DNA of 64,000 nt, taken from Aegilops tauschii subsp. strangulata (Eukaryota; Streptophyta; Magnoliopsida; Poales; Poaceae). Of this stretch, positions 1 to 10,987 are shown piece after piece. The stretch covers positions 376,131,633 to 376,195,632 of the forward strand of contig NC_053039.3 in assembly GCF_002575655.3 (NCBI RefSeq), read 5' to 3'. A model generated the notes under the pieces. It saw only the letters and a program-made list of their open reading frames with translations. It had not been told where the DNA came from and ran no database searches. Both the position numbers and the translations under genes were made by a program. Numbering within the stretch: position 1 is the stretch's first letter; every line of letters starts with the position of its first letter.

Positions 1-1460
1 TTCCCCTCATCTCTATATCTCACGAGCTTGTTGTGGGAGGAGATGTTGGTGAAGTTGTTTGCATCATCGAGGTCAGACTGAGAGAAAGCCTTGACTTTCT
101 TGAAAGAGCCAGTGTGGGCCATGCCATACAGGTCGTACACCTCTGGCACCTTATCCGCCTTATTGTAGCGTGCCTGAAAGAGAGAAACAATGAAAATTAG
201 TAATTAAAGGGCTCAAGCTAGCAGGATGGATGAATTGCATGAATCATGAAGCAAACCACATACCCAGTTGCGCCCGAACTGATATAAGTTGGAGCTGCCT
301 TGATGGTGTGGCACACCTTCCATTTGGGCACGTTTGTCCTTGGCCTCGTTGTGGAGGGCTAGCCATTCTTTTGAGCACCACTCATCGACCAACACCTCCC
401 AACAATCCATCCGATCCGCACACCATCTCGGAGGCGCCTAAGTTAGCAAATAGAAACTTGAGCGCTACGGCTAAGAATTACTAAATGAAGGAACTTAAGT
501 AGAAGGCCTTAAGAATTACCTTCATGTACTGCTCCTTACTCAGGAACTTATCGCGGCACGCCGGCTTGGTCTTCTTGATACCACGCAAGGCGTAGTAGTC
601 TCGAACAGCCTGCACCCGAGCCTCGTGCCGTAAGTTCTGGAGTAGGCGCTTGCAGACGTTCTAGATAACATTTGCCGCGTCCTCCTCGTATCCCTCCTCA
701 CACCTGTAGAATGTCTGCAATCAAATGAGACAATATTGATTAGTACAATTAATAACTAGCTAGTTGAAGAATTTGAAATGTGTAAAGGAGAAATTACCCA
801 GAATGTCCTGATCACCATGTCTGCCCTCGTGTCGCACACGACACCGTCGATAATGACATCCGGCGGGGCCGGGGCAGCCACGTAGTGCTCCCAGCTCAAC
901 CCAAGCTCTGGAAGCCGACCCTCACCAGGCAACGTGAAAAACCCCGGGAAGTTTTGCCGGCAAAGAACTCCAAGGACGGAGTTGGGCCGGCGGACACTAT
1001 GATGGTGGTCCCAACCCCTGCAGCATGACAAGGCCAACGCATTAGTTATTTGAAGAAACGTGAATGCAGAAGGTACAAAAATATTAAATGCACTTACGTA
1101 CCTCTCCCCATCAGGGAAGATCAACCACCTCTGCTCGCGGGTCGCCGGCACGGACGGGAGCCGTGTAGCACCACGCTGGTAGACGGTGCCACCCTCCTCC
1201 TCAAGATCAGTCGGCTCCCCGCCATCATCAGCATGGCCACTCGGCTCCTCGGGCTGATCCGGCCAGGTACCCCATCCGGACGTGTGCTCCTCCGGGGTCT
1301 CGTGGGCCGAACTCTCGTGGGCCGAAGGCCAGTCGACCCGAGGCTCGTGGGCCCAAGACCCGTGGACCGGAGGCTCGTGGACCGGAGTCCGTGTAGCCTC
1401 CTCCTCGGACGAGTCCACCCTAGCAGGTTGTTGAAGATATACAACGAAATGGTCCGCCAT
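1..1460 (-). pseudogene. CACTA second gene (Ptta/En/Spm plant transposase family), spliced, one stop, C-terminus outside window
   Basis: Five exons can be followed on the minus strand with consensus splice sites and matching phases: 1460-1102, 1017-798, 714-520, 437-264 and 173 to beyond 1. The first has ATG at 1460 and an acidic, His- and Pro-rich stretch with repeated HEP/AHE motifs (about residues 20-60). Later exons give family-typical blocks: PNSVLGVLCRQNFPG, WEHYVAAPAPPDV, CDTRADMVI, CEEGYEEDAANV, WEVLVDEWCSKEW and MEGVPHHQGSSNLY. These match the protein usually encoded beside TNP2 in grass CACTA elements; its exact role is unknown, and DNA or transposase binding is presumed. A TAG at 661-663 (about residue 211) interrupts an otherwise open frame. 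The start overlaps the end of the TNP2 frame, so a spliced fusion is possible. Confidence 0.82.
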
Positions 1461-3961
1461 TGTTCGTTATCCAAAGATACTGGATTTGAAACACTGGCTG
1501 GTGCAAGATTCCCTTTGAATAGGCTGAGGTTGGATCCACCCTTTTTAGGGTCGTCAGCATTGTACTGAGGCTTCGGATTATGCAAATGACGATTTTTGGC
1601 TTCGTAGTGTGCTGTCACGAAGTTTGCCGCCTCCTCAGTGATGAATGCCTCAGCCATCGATGCTTCAATTCTACGTTTATTTTTACATTTTTGTCGAAGC
1701 GTCTTCTGCATCCTCTCAGTTGGGTAGCACCAACGATTTTGCACGGGCCCCCCCAATCTTGCCTCGGTCGGGAGATGCAAAATCAAATGTTGCATTGGAT
1801 TAAAGAAGCCCGGTGGAAAGATCTTCTCTAACTTGCAGATCAACTCCGGCGCCAACTCTTCCATTTCTTCTAGCACGCCAGGCGATAGTTCTTTCGCACA
1901 AAGAACACGGAAGAAATAGCTGAGTTCTGCCAGTACTAGCCATTCATCCTCAGGGATGAAGCCACGCAACATCACCGGCATTACCCGCTCAATCCATATG
2001 TGCCAATCATGACTCTTGAAACCAAATATCTTCAATTTATCAAGATTGTCTCCCCTCTGTAGATTCGCTGCATACCCATCGGGGAACATCAACTGCATTT
2101 TCACCCACAAGATAATTTCCCTCATAGCTGGCCTTCCAAGATTGAACCATGCCTTTGGCTTCGTCCAGTTCTGCTTTCCTTTCGGTTCTTTCATGTTTTG
2201 TAACGGCCTATCACATAGCGCCTCCAGATCGACTCTAGCCTTAGTATTATCCTTTGACTTCCCATCTATGCCGAACAATGTACCAAAAAGTGCCTCAGCG
2301 ATATTCTTCTCAGTGTGCATCACGTCGATGTTGTGTGGGCAAAGGAGGTCTTTGAAGTAAGGCAGATCCCATAAGCATGTTTTGTGAGTCCAGGCGTGCT
2401 TAGAATTATACCCCTTGAAGTACCCTGGACGCTCTGGATCTGGCTCGAGAGCGTTTAACTGATCCAGGGTCTGTTGGCCTGTCAATGCAGGTGGTGCAGA
2501 GTTTTTGACAACTCTACCTCTGATGAAGTTCTTCTTGTCTTTCCTGAACTTATGGCGAGGATTCAGGAACTGTCTATGCATGTCGAAGCAAGAAAACTTG
2601 CGACCGGCCTGAAGCCAACGAAACTGAAGAGCTCCCTTGCATGTGGGGCACGGGAACCTTCCATGCACACACCAGCCAACGAATAGCGCATACGCCGGCA
2701 AGTCATGCGTCGAGTACATGTACCAGACATGCGTTATGAAGTTCTGTTTGCTATAGGCATCGTATGTCTTGAACCCATTATCCCAGGCTTCTTGCAATTC
2801 GTCCTTAAGCGGTTGCATGTACACATTCATATTTTTCCCCGGATAGTTGGGCCCTGGAATTATCAACGTCAGGAAAATGTTCTTTCTTTGCATAATCTGT
2901 CCCGGGGGGGGGGGGGGGGAGATTGAGTGGAAAGACAAATACGGGCCAACAACTGTATTAGGCTGCCGTCATACCAAACACACTGAACCCATCCGTGCTG
3001 ATGCCGACTCGAGGATGCCTCGGATCTGCCGCTTTGTCACCATGTAATTCATCAAACTTTTTCCACGCAACACCATCCGATGTGTGTACAATCATCAGAT
3101 TCCCATCTGCATCTAGTTCGGTTCTTTTGCCCGTTTTGTGCCATGTCATCTGTCTGGCCGTCTCTTCGACCATGAAAAGACGTTGAAGTCTTGGTACGAT
3201 TGGCATATACCGAAGAACACTAACGGGGATTTTGGTCTGTGTCTTCTCACCCATACCGTTGTCTACCACAACATACCTGGAAGACTTGCAAATGGGACAA
3301 TAGTTCAAGTCCGCATAGTCAAGCCTAAACAAGACACATCCTTTCTCACAGGCATGTATCTTATCATAGGGCATCTTCAGTGCACGGAGGATTTTGTCCG
3401 ACTGGTACAGGTTTGCAGGCATTACATGGCCTTTGGGTAGAAAGCGTCCAAATACTGTCATCATTGCATCGTAGCATTCTCTGCCCAAGTTGAACTGAGC
3501 CTTCAGAGCCATTACTTGTGAGATGGCATCCAACTGACAAAGCTCAGTGTGCTCATGGAGCGGACATTTTGAAGACTCCAACATTTCATTGAAGGCCTTT
3601 GCAGATTCCTCCATCTCCTCGTTCGAATCCCGAGCGTCATCAAAGTCTTGCACCATGTTTTCCATCCCGGTACCATGCTCGTCGGTGCAACGACGATCCA
3701 CCTCAGCTCGGTCACGTTGGGCAGACTCACCATGAATGTCCACACCGTATAATCGGGCGTAAAACCACTCTTCTGCAGGTGTTTGCCCATTTCAGCCTCT
3801 GTCCTCTTTTCCCAATTGCCGCACCGTAAACAGGGGCACCAGGTTTTCCTCTGGCCATTTGCAAATGCGGCTCGCACAAACCCCTTGGTTTTTGTGAACC
3901 ATTCAGTGCTCCATTTGTTCTGACCAGTGTGAGCGGTGTACATCCACGCACGATCACTCAT
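1440..3961 (-). pseudogene. TNP2-type CACTA transposase, broken
   Basis: The protein would bind the element ends and catalyse cut-and-paste transposition in the nucleus. ATG at 3961 starts MSDRAWMYTAH, the N-terminal transposase-associated domain with CxxC (WCPCLRCGNW). Next comes the TNP2 core: GRFLPKGHVMPANLYQSDK, a zinc-like motif CPICKSSRY, MTWHKTGKR, STDGFSVFGMTAA, LTLIIPGP, HDLPAYALFVGWCVHGRFPC and HNIDVMHTEKN. A DUF4218-like part follows (FFPRVL-type block, KIFPPGFFNPMQHLILHLP, RWCYPTERMQKTLR). Damage: a one-base frame change near 3738, a TAA at 2958-2960, and a G16 homopolymer at 2904-2919 (C-rich in the gene) where the frame shifts again. The usual DUF4216 part is not seen; the frame runs into the second gene instead. 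Confidence 0.88.
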
Positions 3962-4739
3962 CTTGACTTTCAGAGCTACTAGACACACAACAAATATATA
4001 TATATAATTCACCATGTATATATTCATCAGTTGATCTACTTTGTCAATTTTATTACGTCCATGCAACCTACACTCTAATAGGTAATGATAGGTCCTAATC
4101 CCACCCGAGTATGTTCAGATTGGGTTCATTTTCCCATGCTATGCTCCGGATCCTACGCAAAATTTTGGCAGCACCTCCCCGCTGTTCTCCTGATACACGT
4201 CTCTGCAATAAACAGAGAGGATGTGTACCCGGAGAACAACAGGGGAGGCACCGACGAAATTTATGCGTCGGATCTGGAGCAAAGCATATGGGAAAACGAA
4301 CCCAATCTAAACATACTCGGGCTGTCCATGGATAGCGTTGGACAATTCGAAAGAATCAAGGTTATAAATATGCAAATGCATGCATATTTATAACTATGAC
4401 GCTTTCGAACGGGAGACACATATTGGTTACGCATACTGATAGTTCAAGACACATATGCAGCTAGCTATCAAGTTTCATCGGAATAGATCAAATAATTAAT
4501 GGGGGAGGAGGACATGTCATTTGTGCTCACCCACGAACGAAGGGGCAGAGCTCGTCAAACGCACGGCGAGGTCGTCGAACACCAAACCTCGCAGCGATGA
4601 AACAACTGCACATTTAAAACTACCCGATCAACACAATTATATATGATGTTTTTCATAACAAAATCGAAAGATATATGACCTAACTAATAATTCACAAATA
4701 TATGACCCCGTCGGCTTCTGGAAGGCCAAAGAACACCTT
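3962..4739 (-). other. CACTA 5' noncoding region with a long hairpin
   Basis: No convincing coding frame. It holds an inverted repeat at 4346-4409: perfect 14 bp arms 4361-4374 and 4381-4394 around a 6-base loop, then a 7x7 unpaired bulge, then perfect 8 bp arms 4346-4353 and 4402-4409. The rest is AT-rich and would contain the transposase promoter and leader, which I could not delimit. Confidence 0.6.
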
Positions 4740-4839
4740 TTCGGGAGGTGTCGGGGGTCGGGGTGTCGTGTCGGTCTCGGGGTGCCGTGTCGGGGTCGGG
4801 GTCGGGGTCGGGGTGTCGGGTCAGGCTCGGGGTCGGGGT

Positions 4840-4872
<33 letters not shown>

Positions 4873-5206
4873 TCGGGGTCGGGGTGCCGTGTCGGTGTCG
4901 GGGTCGGGGTGTCGGGTCAGGCTCGGGGTCGGGGTGTCGGGGTCGGGGTGTCGGGTCGGGGTGCCGGGTCGGGGTCGGGGTGCCGTGTCGGTGTCGGGGT
5001 CGGGGTGTCGGGTCAGGCTCGGGGTCGGGGTCTCGGGGTCGGGGTGTGGGGTCGGGGTGCCGGGTCGGGGTGTCGGGTCGGGGTGCCGGGTCGGGGTCGG
5101 GGTGTCGGGGTCGGGGTTGGGGTCGGGTGTCGGGGTCGGGGTCTAGGGGTCGGGGTGTCGTGTCGGGGTGCCGGGTCGGGGTCGGGGTGCCGTGTCGGGT
5201 CGGGGT
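4740..5206. repeat. G-rich minisatellite (GGGGTC / GGGTGTC units)
   Basis: Nearly the whole stretch is built of GTCGGG, GTCGGGGTCGGG and GGGTGTCGGG units with occasional GTCAGGCTC variants. A longer unit containing GTCGGGTCAGGCTCGG recurs three times, near 4816, 4912 and 5009, so there is higher-order repetition. All G runs are on the plus strand. Long frames through it are low-complexity Gly/Val/Arg/Ser and not genes. Confidence 0.93.
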
Positions 5207-5565
5207 TTTTTCCTCTTTTTTCTTTTTCTTCTTCTTCCTATTCTTCCTTTTCTTCCTCTTCTTCTTTTTTCTTCTCCTCCTCCTCTTCTTCTTCCTTTCC
5301 TTTTTCCTCTTCTTCTTCTCCTCCTCTCCTCTTTTTTCTTCTTCTTCTTCTTCCTCTTCTTCTTTTTTCTTCTCCTCCTCCTCTTCTTCTTCTTCCTTTC
5401 CTTTTTCCTCTTCTTCTTCTTCTCCACCTCTCCTCTTTTTTCTTCTTCTTCTTCTTCCTCTTCTTCTTTTTTCTTCTCCTCCTCCTCTTCTTCTTCTTCC
5501 TTTCCTTTTTCCTCTTCTTCTTCTCCTCCTCTCCTCTTTTTTCTTCTTCTTCTTCTTCTTTCCTC
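5207..5565. repeat. Polypyrimidine tract (TTC/TCC-rich), about 360 bp
   Basis: Pure or almost pure C and T on the plus strand, built from CTTCTT, CTCCTC, CCTTTCC and TTTTTTC blocks. The pattern of a T6 run, a TCC cluster, TTC repeats and CCTTTCC comes back about every 95-100 bases, roughly three times, so the tract itself is a higher-order tandem repeat. Confidence 0.93.
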
Positions 5566-5646
5566 AAACTAAACTAAACCTAAAACTAAAACTAAACCTA
5601 AAACTACAACTAAAACTAAATCTAAACTAAAACTAAAACTAAAAAG
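5566..5646. repeat. AAACTA/AAACCTA simple repeat
   Basis: Twelve or more degenerate units of AAACTA, AACTAA and AAACCTA follow the polypyrimidine tract directly. Some units resemble the plant telomere unit TTTAGGG in inverse form, but most lack the third C, so I read it as an A-rich simple repeat. Confidence 0.8.
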
Positions 5647-5679
5647 GAAAAAAAACAGAAAAAAGGGGGGCTCACCTGG

Positions 5680-5984
5680 GGGGTGGAGGAGGCCGGTGAA
5701 GGAGGGGGGCGGGGCGGTGGAGGAGGCGGCCTGGGGCGGCGGGGGGCCGGGCCCTGGCGGTGGGGCGCGGGGCGGCGGGGGGCCGGGGCGGGGGGGGGGC
5801 GACGGGGCCCCGGGGCGGCGGGGGCGACGGGGCGGCGGGGGCCCGGGCCCGGGCGGTGGGGCGCGGGGCGGCGGCGGCGCGCGGCGGGCGGCGACGGCAG
5901 CGGCGGGGTGGGAGGAGAGAAACGGCGAGGGAGAGACGAAGTGAGTAACGGGCGGGGGGTACGGGCCGTTAGGTAGTGAGCTCT
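5680..5984. other. Very GC-rich segment inside the CACTA 5' region
   Basis: Made mostly of GGGGCGGCGGGG-like and GGGCCCGGGC motifs, with many CpG sites. Frames on both strands encode only Gly/Arg/Pro-rich low complexity, so I do not call a gene. GC-rich leader or promoter DNA next to subterminal repeats is plausible. Confidence 0.6.
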
Positions 5985-6276
5985 TTGCCGTCCGCCCCTC
6001 TTTGCCGTCCGCTTTTTTGCCTCTTTGCCGTCTGCTAGCGGACGGCAAAGAGGTGGCCCGTTAAGTTTTTCCCAAACGGGCGGGGGGTGGGGGCCACCTC
6101 ACTCTTTGCCGCCCGCCAGCGGACGGCAAAGATTTGGCAGATGGCAAAGAGCTTCTTTGCCGTCTGCCCTTTCTTTGCCGTCTGCTTTTGGGTAGCTGAT
6201 GGCAAAGAGCATCTTTGCCGTCAGCTAGCAGACGGCAAAGAGCTGGCAGATGGCAAATTAGCTGATTCCAGTAGTG
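5985..6276 (-). repeat. CACTA subterminal repeats and 5' terminal inverted repeat
   Basis: At least ten copies, in both orientations, of the core CTTTGCCGTC(C/T)GC or its complement GACGGCAAAGA, several paired as small palindromes (for example around 6026-6052). These are the presumed binding sites of the element's DNA-binding protein. The block ends at the terminus, whose minus-strand reading is CACTACTGGAATCAGC. Confidence 0.9.
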
Positions 6277-7578
6277 TATAAAGGTATACTACGGGTATCT
6301 CCGAAAGTGTTTGTTGGGTTGGCACGGATCGAGACTGGGATTTGTCACTCCGTGTGACGGAGAGGTATCTCTGGGCCCACTCGGTAATGCATCATCATAA
6401 TGAGCTCAATGTGACTAAGGAGTTAGCCACGGGATCATGCATTACGGTACGAGTAAAGAGACTTGCCGGTAACGAGATTGAACAAGGTATTGGGATACCG
6501 ACGATCGAATCTCGGGCAAGTAACATACCGATTGACAAAGGGAATTGTATACGGGATTGATTGAATCCTCGACACCGTGGTTCATCCGATGAGATCATCG
6601 TGGAACATGTGGGAGCCAACTTGGGTATCCAGATCCCGCTGTTGGTTAATGACCGGAGAGGCGTCTCGGTCATGTCTGCATGTCTCCCGAACCCGTAGGG
6701 TCTACACACTTAAGGTTCGGTGACGCTAGGGTTGTAGAGAGATGAATATGCGGAAACCCGAAAGTTGTTCGGAGTCCCGGATGAGATCCCGGACGTCACG
6801 AGGAGTTCCGGAATGGTCCGGAGGTGAAGAATTATATATAGGAAGTCCAGTTTCGGCCACCGGGAAAGTTTCGGGGGTTATCGGTATTGTACCGGGACCA
6901 CCGGAAGGGTCCCGGGGGTCCATCGGGTGGGGCCACCTATCCCGGAGGGCCCCATGGGATGAAGTGGGAAGGGAACCAGCCCTTAGTGGGCTGGGGCGCC
7001 CCCCCTTGGGCCTCCCCCTGCGCCTAGGGTTGGAAACCCTAGGGGTGGGGGGCGCCCCACTTGGCTTGGGGGGAAGCCACCCCCCTTCCCCCTTGGCCGC
7101 CGCCCCCCCATGTAGATGGGTTCCAGGGCCGGCGCCCCCCTCCAGGGGTCCTATAAATAGTGGGGGGGAGGGAGGGCAGCAACATAACAGCCCCTGGCGC
7201 CTCCCTCTCCCCCTGCAACACGTCTCCCTCTCGCAGAAGCTTGGCGAAGCCCTGCCGAGATCCCGCTACATCCACCACCACGCCGTCGTGCTGCTGGATC
7301 TCCATCAACCTCTCCTTTCCCCTTGCTGGATCAAGAAGGAGGAGACGTCGCTGCTCCGTACGTGTGTTGAACGTGGAGGTGCCGTCCGTTCGGCACTCGG
7401 TCATCGGTGATTTGGATCACGGCGAGTACGACTCCATCAACCCCGTTCACTTGAACGCTTCCGCTCGCAATCTACAAGGGTATGTAGATGCACTCCTTTC
7501 CCCTCGTTGCTAGTATACTCCATAGATGGATCTTGGTGATGCGTAGGAAATTTTAAAATTCTGCTACGATCCCCAACA
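6277..7578 (+). repeat. Angela/BARE/WIS-type Copia LTR, 5' part displaced by the CACTA
   Basis: Runs from a TATAAAGG site inside the LTR to the canonical end GCTACGATCCCCAACA at 7578. It is the reverse complement of the LTRs at 36275 and 43057, so its identity rests on direct comparison inside this window. A TATA box (CTATAAATAG) is at 7151-7160 and the C-rich and G-rich blocks around 7000-7130 match those copies. No Copia primer site or gag follows: LINE sequence continues at 7579, so this is a solo LTR, or the LTR of an element whose rest lies outside the window. Confidence 0.93.
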
Positions 7579-10500
7579 TCTCATGCAGAGTTGAAGCAAA
7601 GAGTGAGATCGGCTTGGGATCCTAACAGCCAAAACCCATCTGTGAGTGCTGTACAAACAAAGCTAGCATCACTGGCTAGCAATCTGGGAGCGTGGAGCAA
7701 ACACACTTTTGGTAGTGTGCGAGGAGAGATCAGAAGCTTGAAAAAAGAGTTAGACAGGCTAAGAAACATAGATGGCAAGACTGGCCCGAGTGCTGCTGAA
7801 GCGAAGATAAACGATCGCCTGATCGAGCTGTACCTCCGGGAGGAGTTGATGTGGCGCCAAAGATCGAGAGTAGATTGGTTATCTGCGGGTGACAAGAATA
7901 CACACTTTTTCCATCTCAGGGCATCAATGAGACGCAGGAAAAACTTGATCAAGTCTCTACAGAGACAGGACGGACAGCTCACGGATGACCCAACCGAGAT
8001 GCAACAAATGGCATGGCAGTTTTATCAGCACCTATATACCTCGGAGGGGGTTCAGGGGATGGAAGAGGTGCTGCAACACGTACCAGAAAAGGTAACAGAG
8101 GAAATGAATGACAGTCTCATGGCTCCATATAAGGAAGAGGAAGTGAAAACGGCACTCTTCCAAATGTTTCCTACAAAGGCTCCTGGGCCGGATGGGTACC
8201 CAGCCCACTTCTTTCAGAGACACTGGGACATATGCGGGGTCTCGGTCACCAATGCAGTTCTTGGTATACTAAGGGGAGAAGAGAGTCCAGCATGCATAAA
8301 TGATACTTTGCTGGTTTTAATACCAAAGGTAGCAAATCCAACACTTTTGACTCAGTTCCGACCCATCAGCCTCTGTAATGTATTTTACAAAATAGCTTCA
8401 AAGGTACTTGCAAACCGCCTCAAAGAGATCTTGCCTGATATCATATCAGAGGAGCAATCGGCCTTTGTCCCGGGGAGGCTCATCACAGATAACATAATCT
8501 CAGCCTATGAGTGTCTACATTTTATGAAGAGAAACCGTTCGAAGAATAACAGTTTTTGTGCTTTGAAGCTAGATATGATGAAGGCTTATGACAAAGTTGA
8601 GTGGAGTTACCTCAAAGCCATTATGGAGAAACTTGGATTTGCAGTACCATGAGTCTCCATCATTATGAACATGGTATCTTCAGTCTCTTTCTCAATTTTA
8701 TTTAATGGCTTGAAACTGGAGGAGTTCAAACCGTCCAGAGGTATTCGGCAGGGAGATCCTATTTCTCCATACCTGTTCTTGTTGGCAGCAGAGGGCCTTT
8801 CGTGCCTTTTGAAATCACAAAATCAGTCATCCCAGCTCGGCGGAATTAAGGTGGCACCGACGGCACCGTCAGTGAACCACCTATTATTCGCGGATGACAA
8901 CCTGCTGTTTTTCAGGGCCAGTGTTGATGGAGCGGAAGAGGTATCAAACCTACTGGAGACATACTGTGCGGCTTCGGGGCAGAGAATAAATAGAGAGAAA
9001 TCCTCTATATTTTTCAGCAAGGGGTGTCCTGAAATTGTAAGATCGGCAGTGAAAGGCCATCTTAATGTTCCCAATGAATCGTTGAGTGACAAATATTTGG
9101 GGCTGCCTACGGATGTAGGACACTCCAAAAAGGGGACTTTCAAATATTTAAGTGATAGAATTTGGGAGAAGGTAAAAGGATGGATGGGCAAACTTCTGTC
9201 AGCCGGAGGGAAGGATGTGCTAATTAAGTCCGTCGCCCAGGCTATACCTATTTTTTCAATGTCATGTTTCAAACTCGCCAGTGGGCTGTGTGAGAACATA
9301 AATGCCATAATTCGAAACTTTTGGTGGGGTTGCAAACAGGGCAAACGAAAACCAGCATGGGTCTCTTGGGAGGTGATGACAAGACCTAAGTATCTGGGAG
9401 GTTTAGGCTTCAGAGATCTTGAGCTGTTTAACCTGGCCTTATTGGCGCGACAGGCGTGGAGACTTCTTCAGGAGCCAACCTCCCTGAGTGCTAGGATTTT
9501 GAAGGCCTCTTATTATCCAAATGGAACCATCCTCACGACAGAATTGGGCTCTAGGCCATCACAAATCTGGAGAGCAATATTGGAAGGTAGGGACATTATG
9601 AAGCAAGGGATCATCAGCAGAATTGGCAATGGCCAGAGTACAGGTATATGGACAGACAATTGGATACCTAAGAAGGCATCACGTAGGCCGATCTTATCGC
9701 TGGTTGCCAACCCACCACGCATGGTGCATGAGCTACTCCTTCCAGCGGTGGCGTCCTGGAATGAAGATCTAGTGAGGAGCATATTCTTGACAGTGGATGC
9801 GGACGAAATCCTGAAAATACCTGTATGCATGCGAGATGTTCCTGACTCATGGGCTTGGTACCCGGATAAGAAAGGTAATTTCTCGGTTAGCTCAGTCTAC
9901 CGAATGATCATTAGCACCAAGATAGAAAGGGAGAGCTGGTTAGAAGGACGAGCGGGCCCTTCAGAAACCTCGTCAGAAGAGAAGGCCTGGAGCTCTCTTT
10001 GGAAGTTGCATGTTCCGTCCAAAGTTTGAGTGTTCTTATGGAGATTGGCACAACATTCGTTACCGACAACGGATGTTCTACGAAACAGAAACATGTCAGT
10101 GCAAGACGCATGCCCTTTGCTGCGGAGGGGAAGATTCATGGAGACACGCTCTTGTCTCATGCACCATGGCTAGGTGTACATGGGCGCTATCTGACGAGGA
10201 GATTGTGGACAGAATGAGGGAGAATGGTCAGACAAGTGCCAAGCACTGGCTGTTTGATCTTTATGACACTTTGAATCATGGAAAGTTCACAAAAATGGCT
10301 GTGACCCTGTGGGCTATTTGGTTTGCAAGGCGTAAGGCGATCCATGAAAACATTTTCCAGAGTCCACAACAAACTAGTTCCTTTGTGAACTCATATCTTC
10401 AGGAGCTACAAACTATCCCTAAACAGTCCAGACAGGCGAGCATAATTGTGTCACAATCAGCGACTGCTCCTCGATGGCTTCCTTCGGAGGAGGGGGTAGC

Positions 10501-10954
10501 GAAGATCAATGTGGATGGGGCCATTTCTGGTGATGGTAATGTGGGTGTTGCAGCAGCTATATGCCGGGATCACACAGGAGAATACCTCGGCTCTTCAGCT
10601 GTTGTGTTCAGAGGCATCACGGATCCTCTGATCCTTGAAGTTTTTGCATGCAGAGAAGCAATGGCCTTGGCAGAAGACCTCAACATCCATAGGCTAAGGA
10701 TTGCTAATGATTGTCAGGGGGTGATAGCGGACATCAACTCTGGGAGCAGAGGGCCACATGCAACGATCCTACATGAAATATCAGAACGGAAGAGTCTTTT
10801 TCTTTCTTGCAATTTTGTTTTTGAACGTAGAAATTTTAATTTCGAGGCTAATGATCTCGCCAAGTTTGCTAGTAGTCTTTCGGTTGGTCGTCATGTCTGG
10901 CTGGGCATGCCTCACAACCAAAACCTTGTACCCACAAACATTTTGTTGGTTTAA
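7579..10954 (+). pseudogene. LINE ORF2: reverse transcriptase and RNase H, broken
   Basis: Encodes the copying enzyme of the LINE. Visible blocks in order: PTKAPGPDGYPAHFFQ, FRPISLCNVFYKIASK, RLKEILPDIISEEQSAFVPG, LDMMKAYDKVEWSYL, GIRQGDPISPYLFLL, the catalytic LLFADDNLLFF near 8890, KYLGLPTDVG, NFWWGCKQGKRK, a zf-RVT region (VPSKV, CGGEDSWRHALVSC) and a C-terminal RNase H of the RVT_3 type (VNVDGAISGDG, LEVFACREA, IANDCQG, FEANDLAKFAS). Stops TGA at 8650-8652 and 10027-10029 both fall where relatives have Trp. A one-base insertion near 10120, in the zinc-knuckle, shifts the frame. The endonuclease half is not in the window. The gene cannot make a full protein. Confidence 0.9.
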
Positions 10955-10987
10955 TAAAGACTGGCGAGAATTCTCAAAAAAAAAAAA
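7579..10987 (+). mobile_element. LINE (L1-type non-LTR retrotransposon), 3' part
   Basis: Starts where the Copia LTR ends and runs through reverse transcriptase, zinc-knuckle and RNase H coding sequence to an A12 tail at 10976-10987. The 5' untranslated region, ORF1 and the endonuclease domain should lie upstream of the LTR, outside the window. Because the 5' flank is missing, a target duplication cannot be tested. Confidence 0.9.

Larger units (their letters stand above)
1..6276 (-). mobile_element. CACTA (En/Spm) DNA transposon, 5' part, 3' end outside window
   Basis: A class II element whose transposase excises and reinserts DNA. Read on the minus strand, its 5' terminus is at 6276 and begins CACTACTGGAATCAGC, the terminal inverted repeat start typical of grass CACTA elements. 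Copies of a subterminal motif (TTTGCCGTC and its inverse) follow, then low-complexity DNA, a TNP2-type transposase and a second spliced gene. The 3' end lies beyond position 1. The flank at 6277 is in the middle of an Angela-type LTR, so the element landed in that LTR; the 3 bp target duplication (probably TAT at 6277-6279) cannot be confirmed because the other flank is absent. Both genes are damaged. Confidence 0.92.

Noticed and set aside
4702..5630. Long open frames of 282-291 codons in the G-rich and pyrimidine-rich repeats
   Set aside because: They are translations of simple repeats (Gly/Val/Arg, then Phe/Leu/Ser) open in several frames and both strands.
5566..5646. Interstitial telomere repeat
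   Set aside because: Units are mostly AAACTA and not CCCTAAA; only a few share the CCTAAA word.
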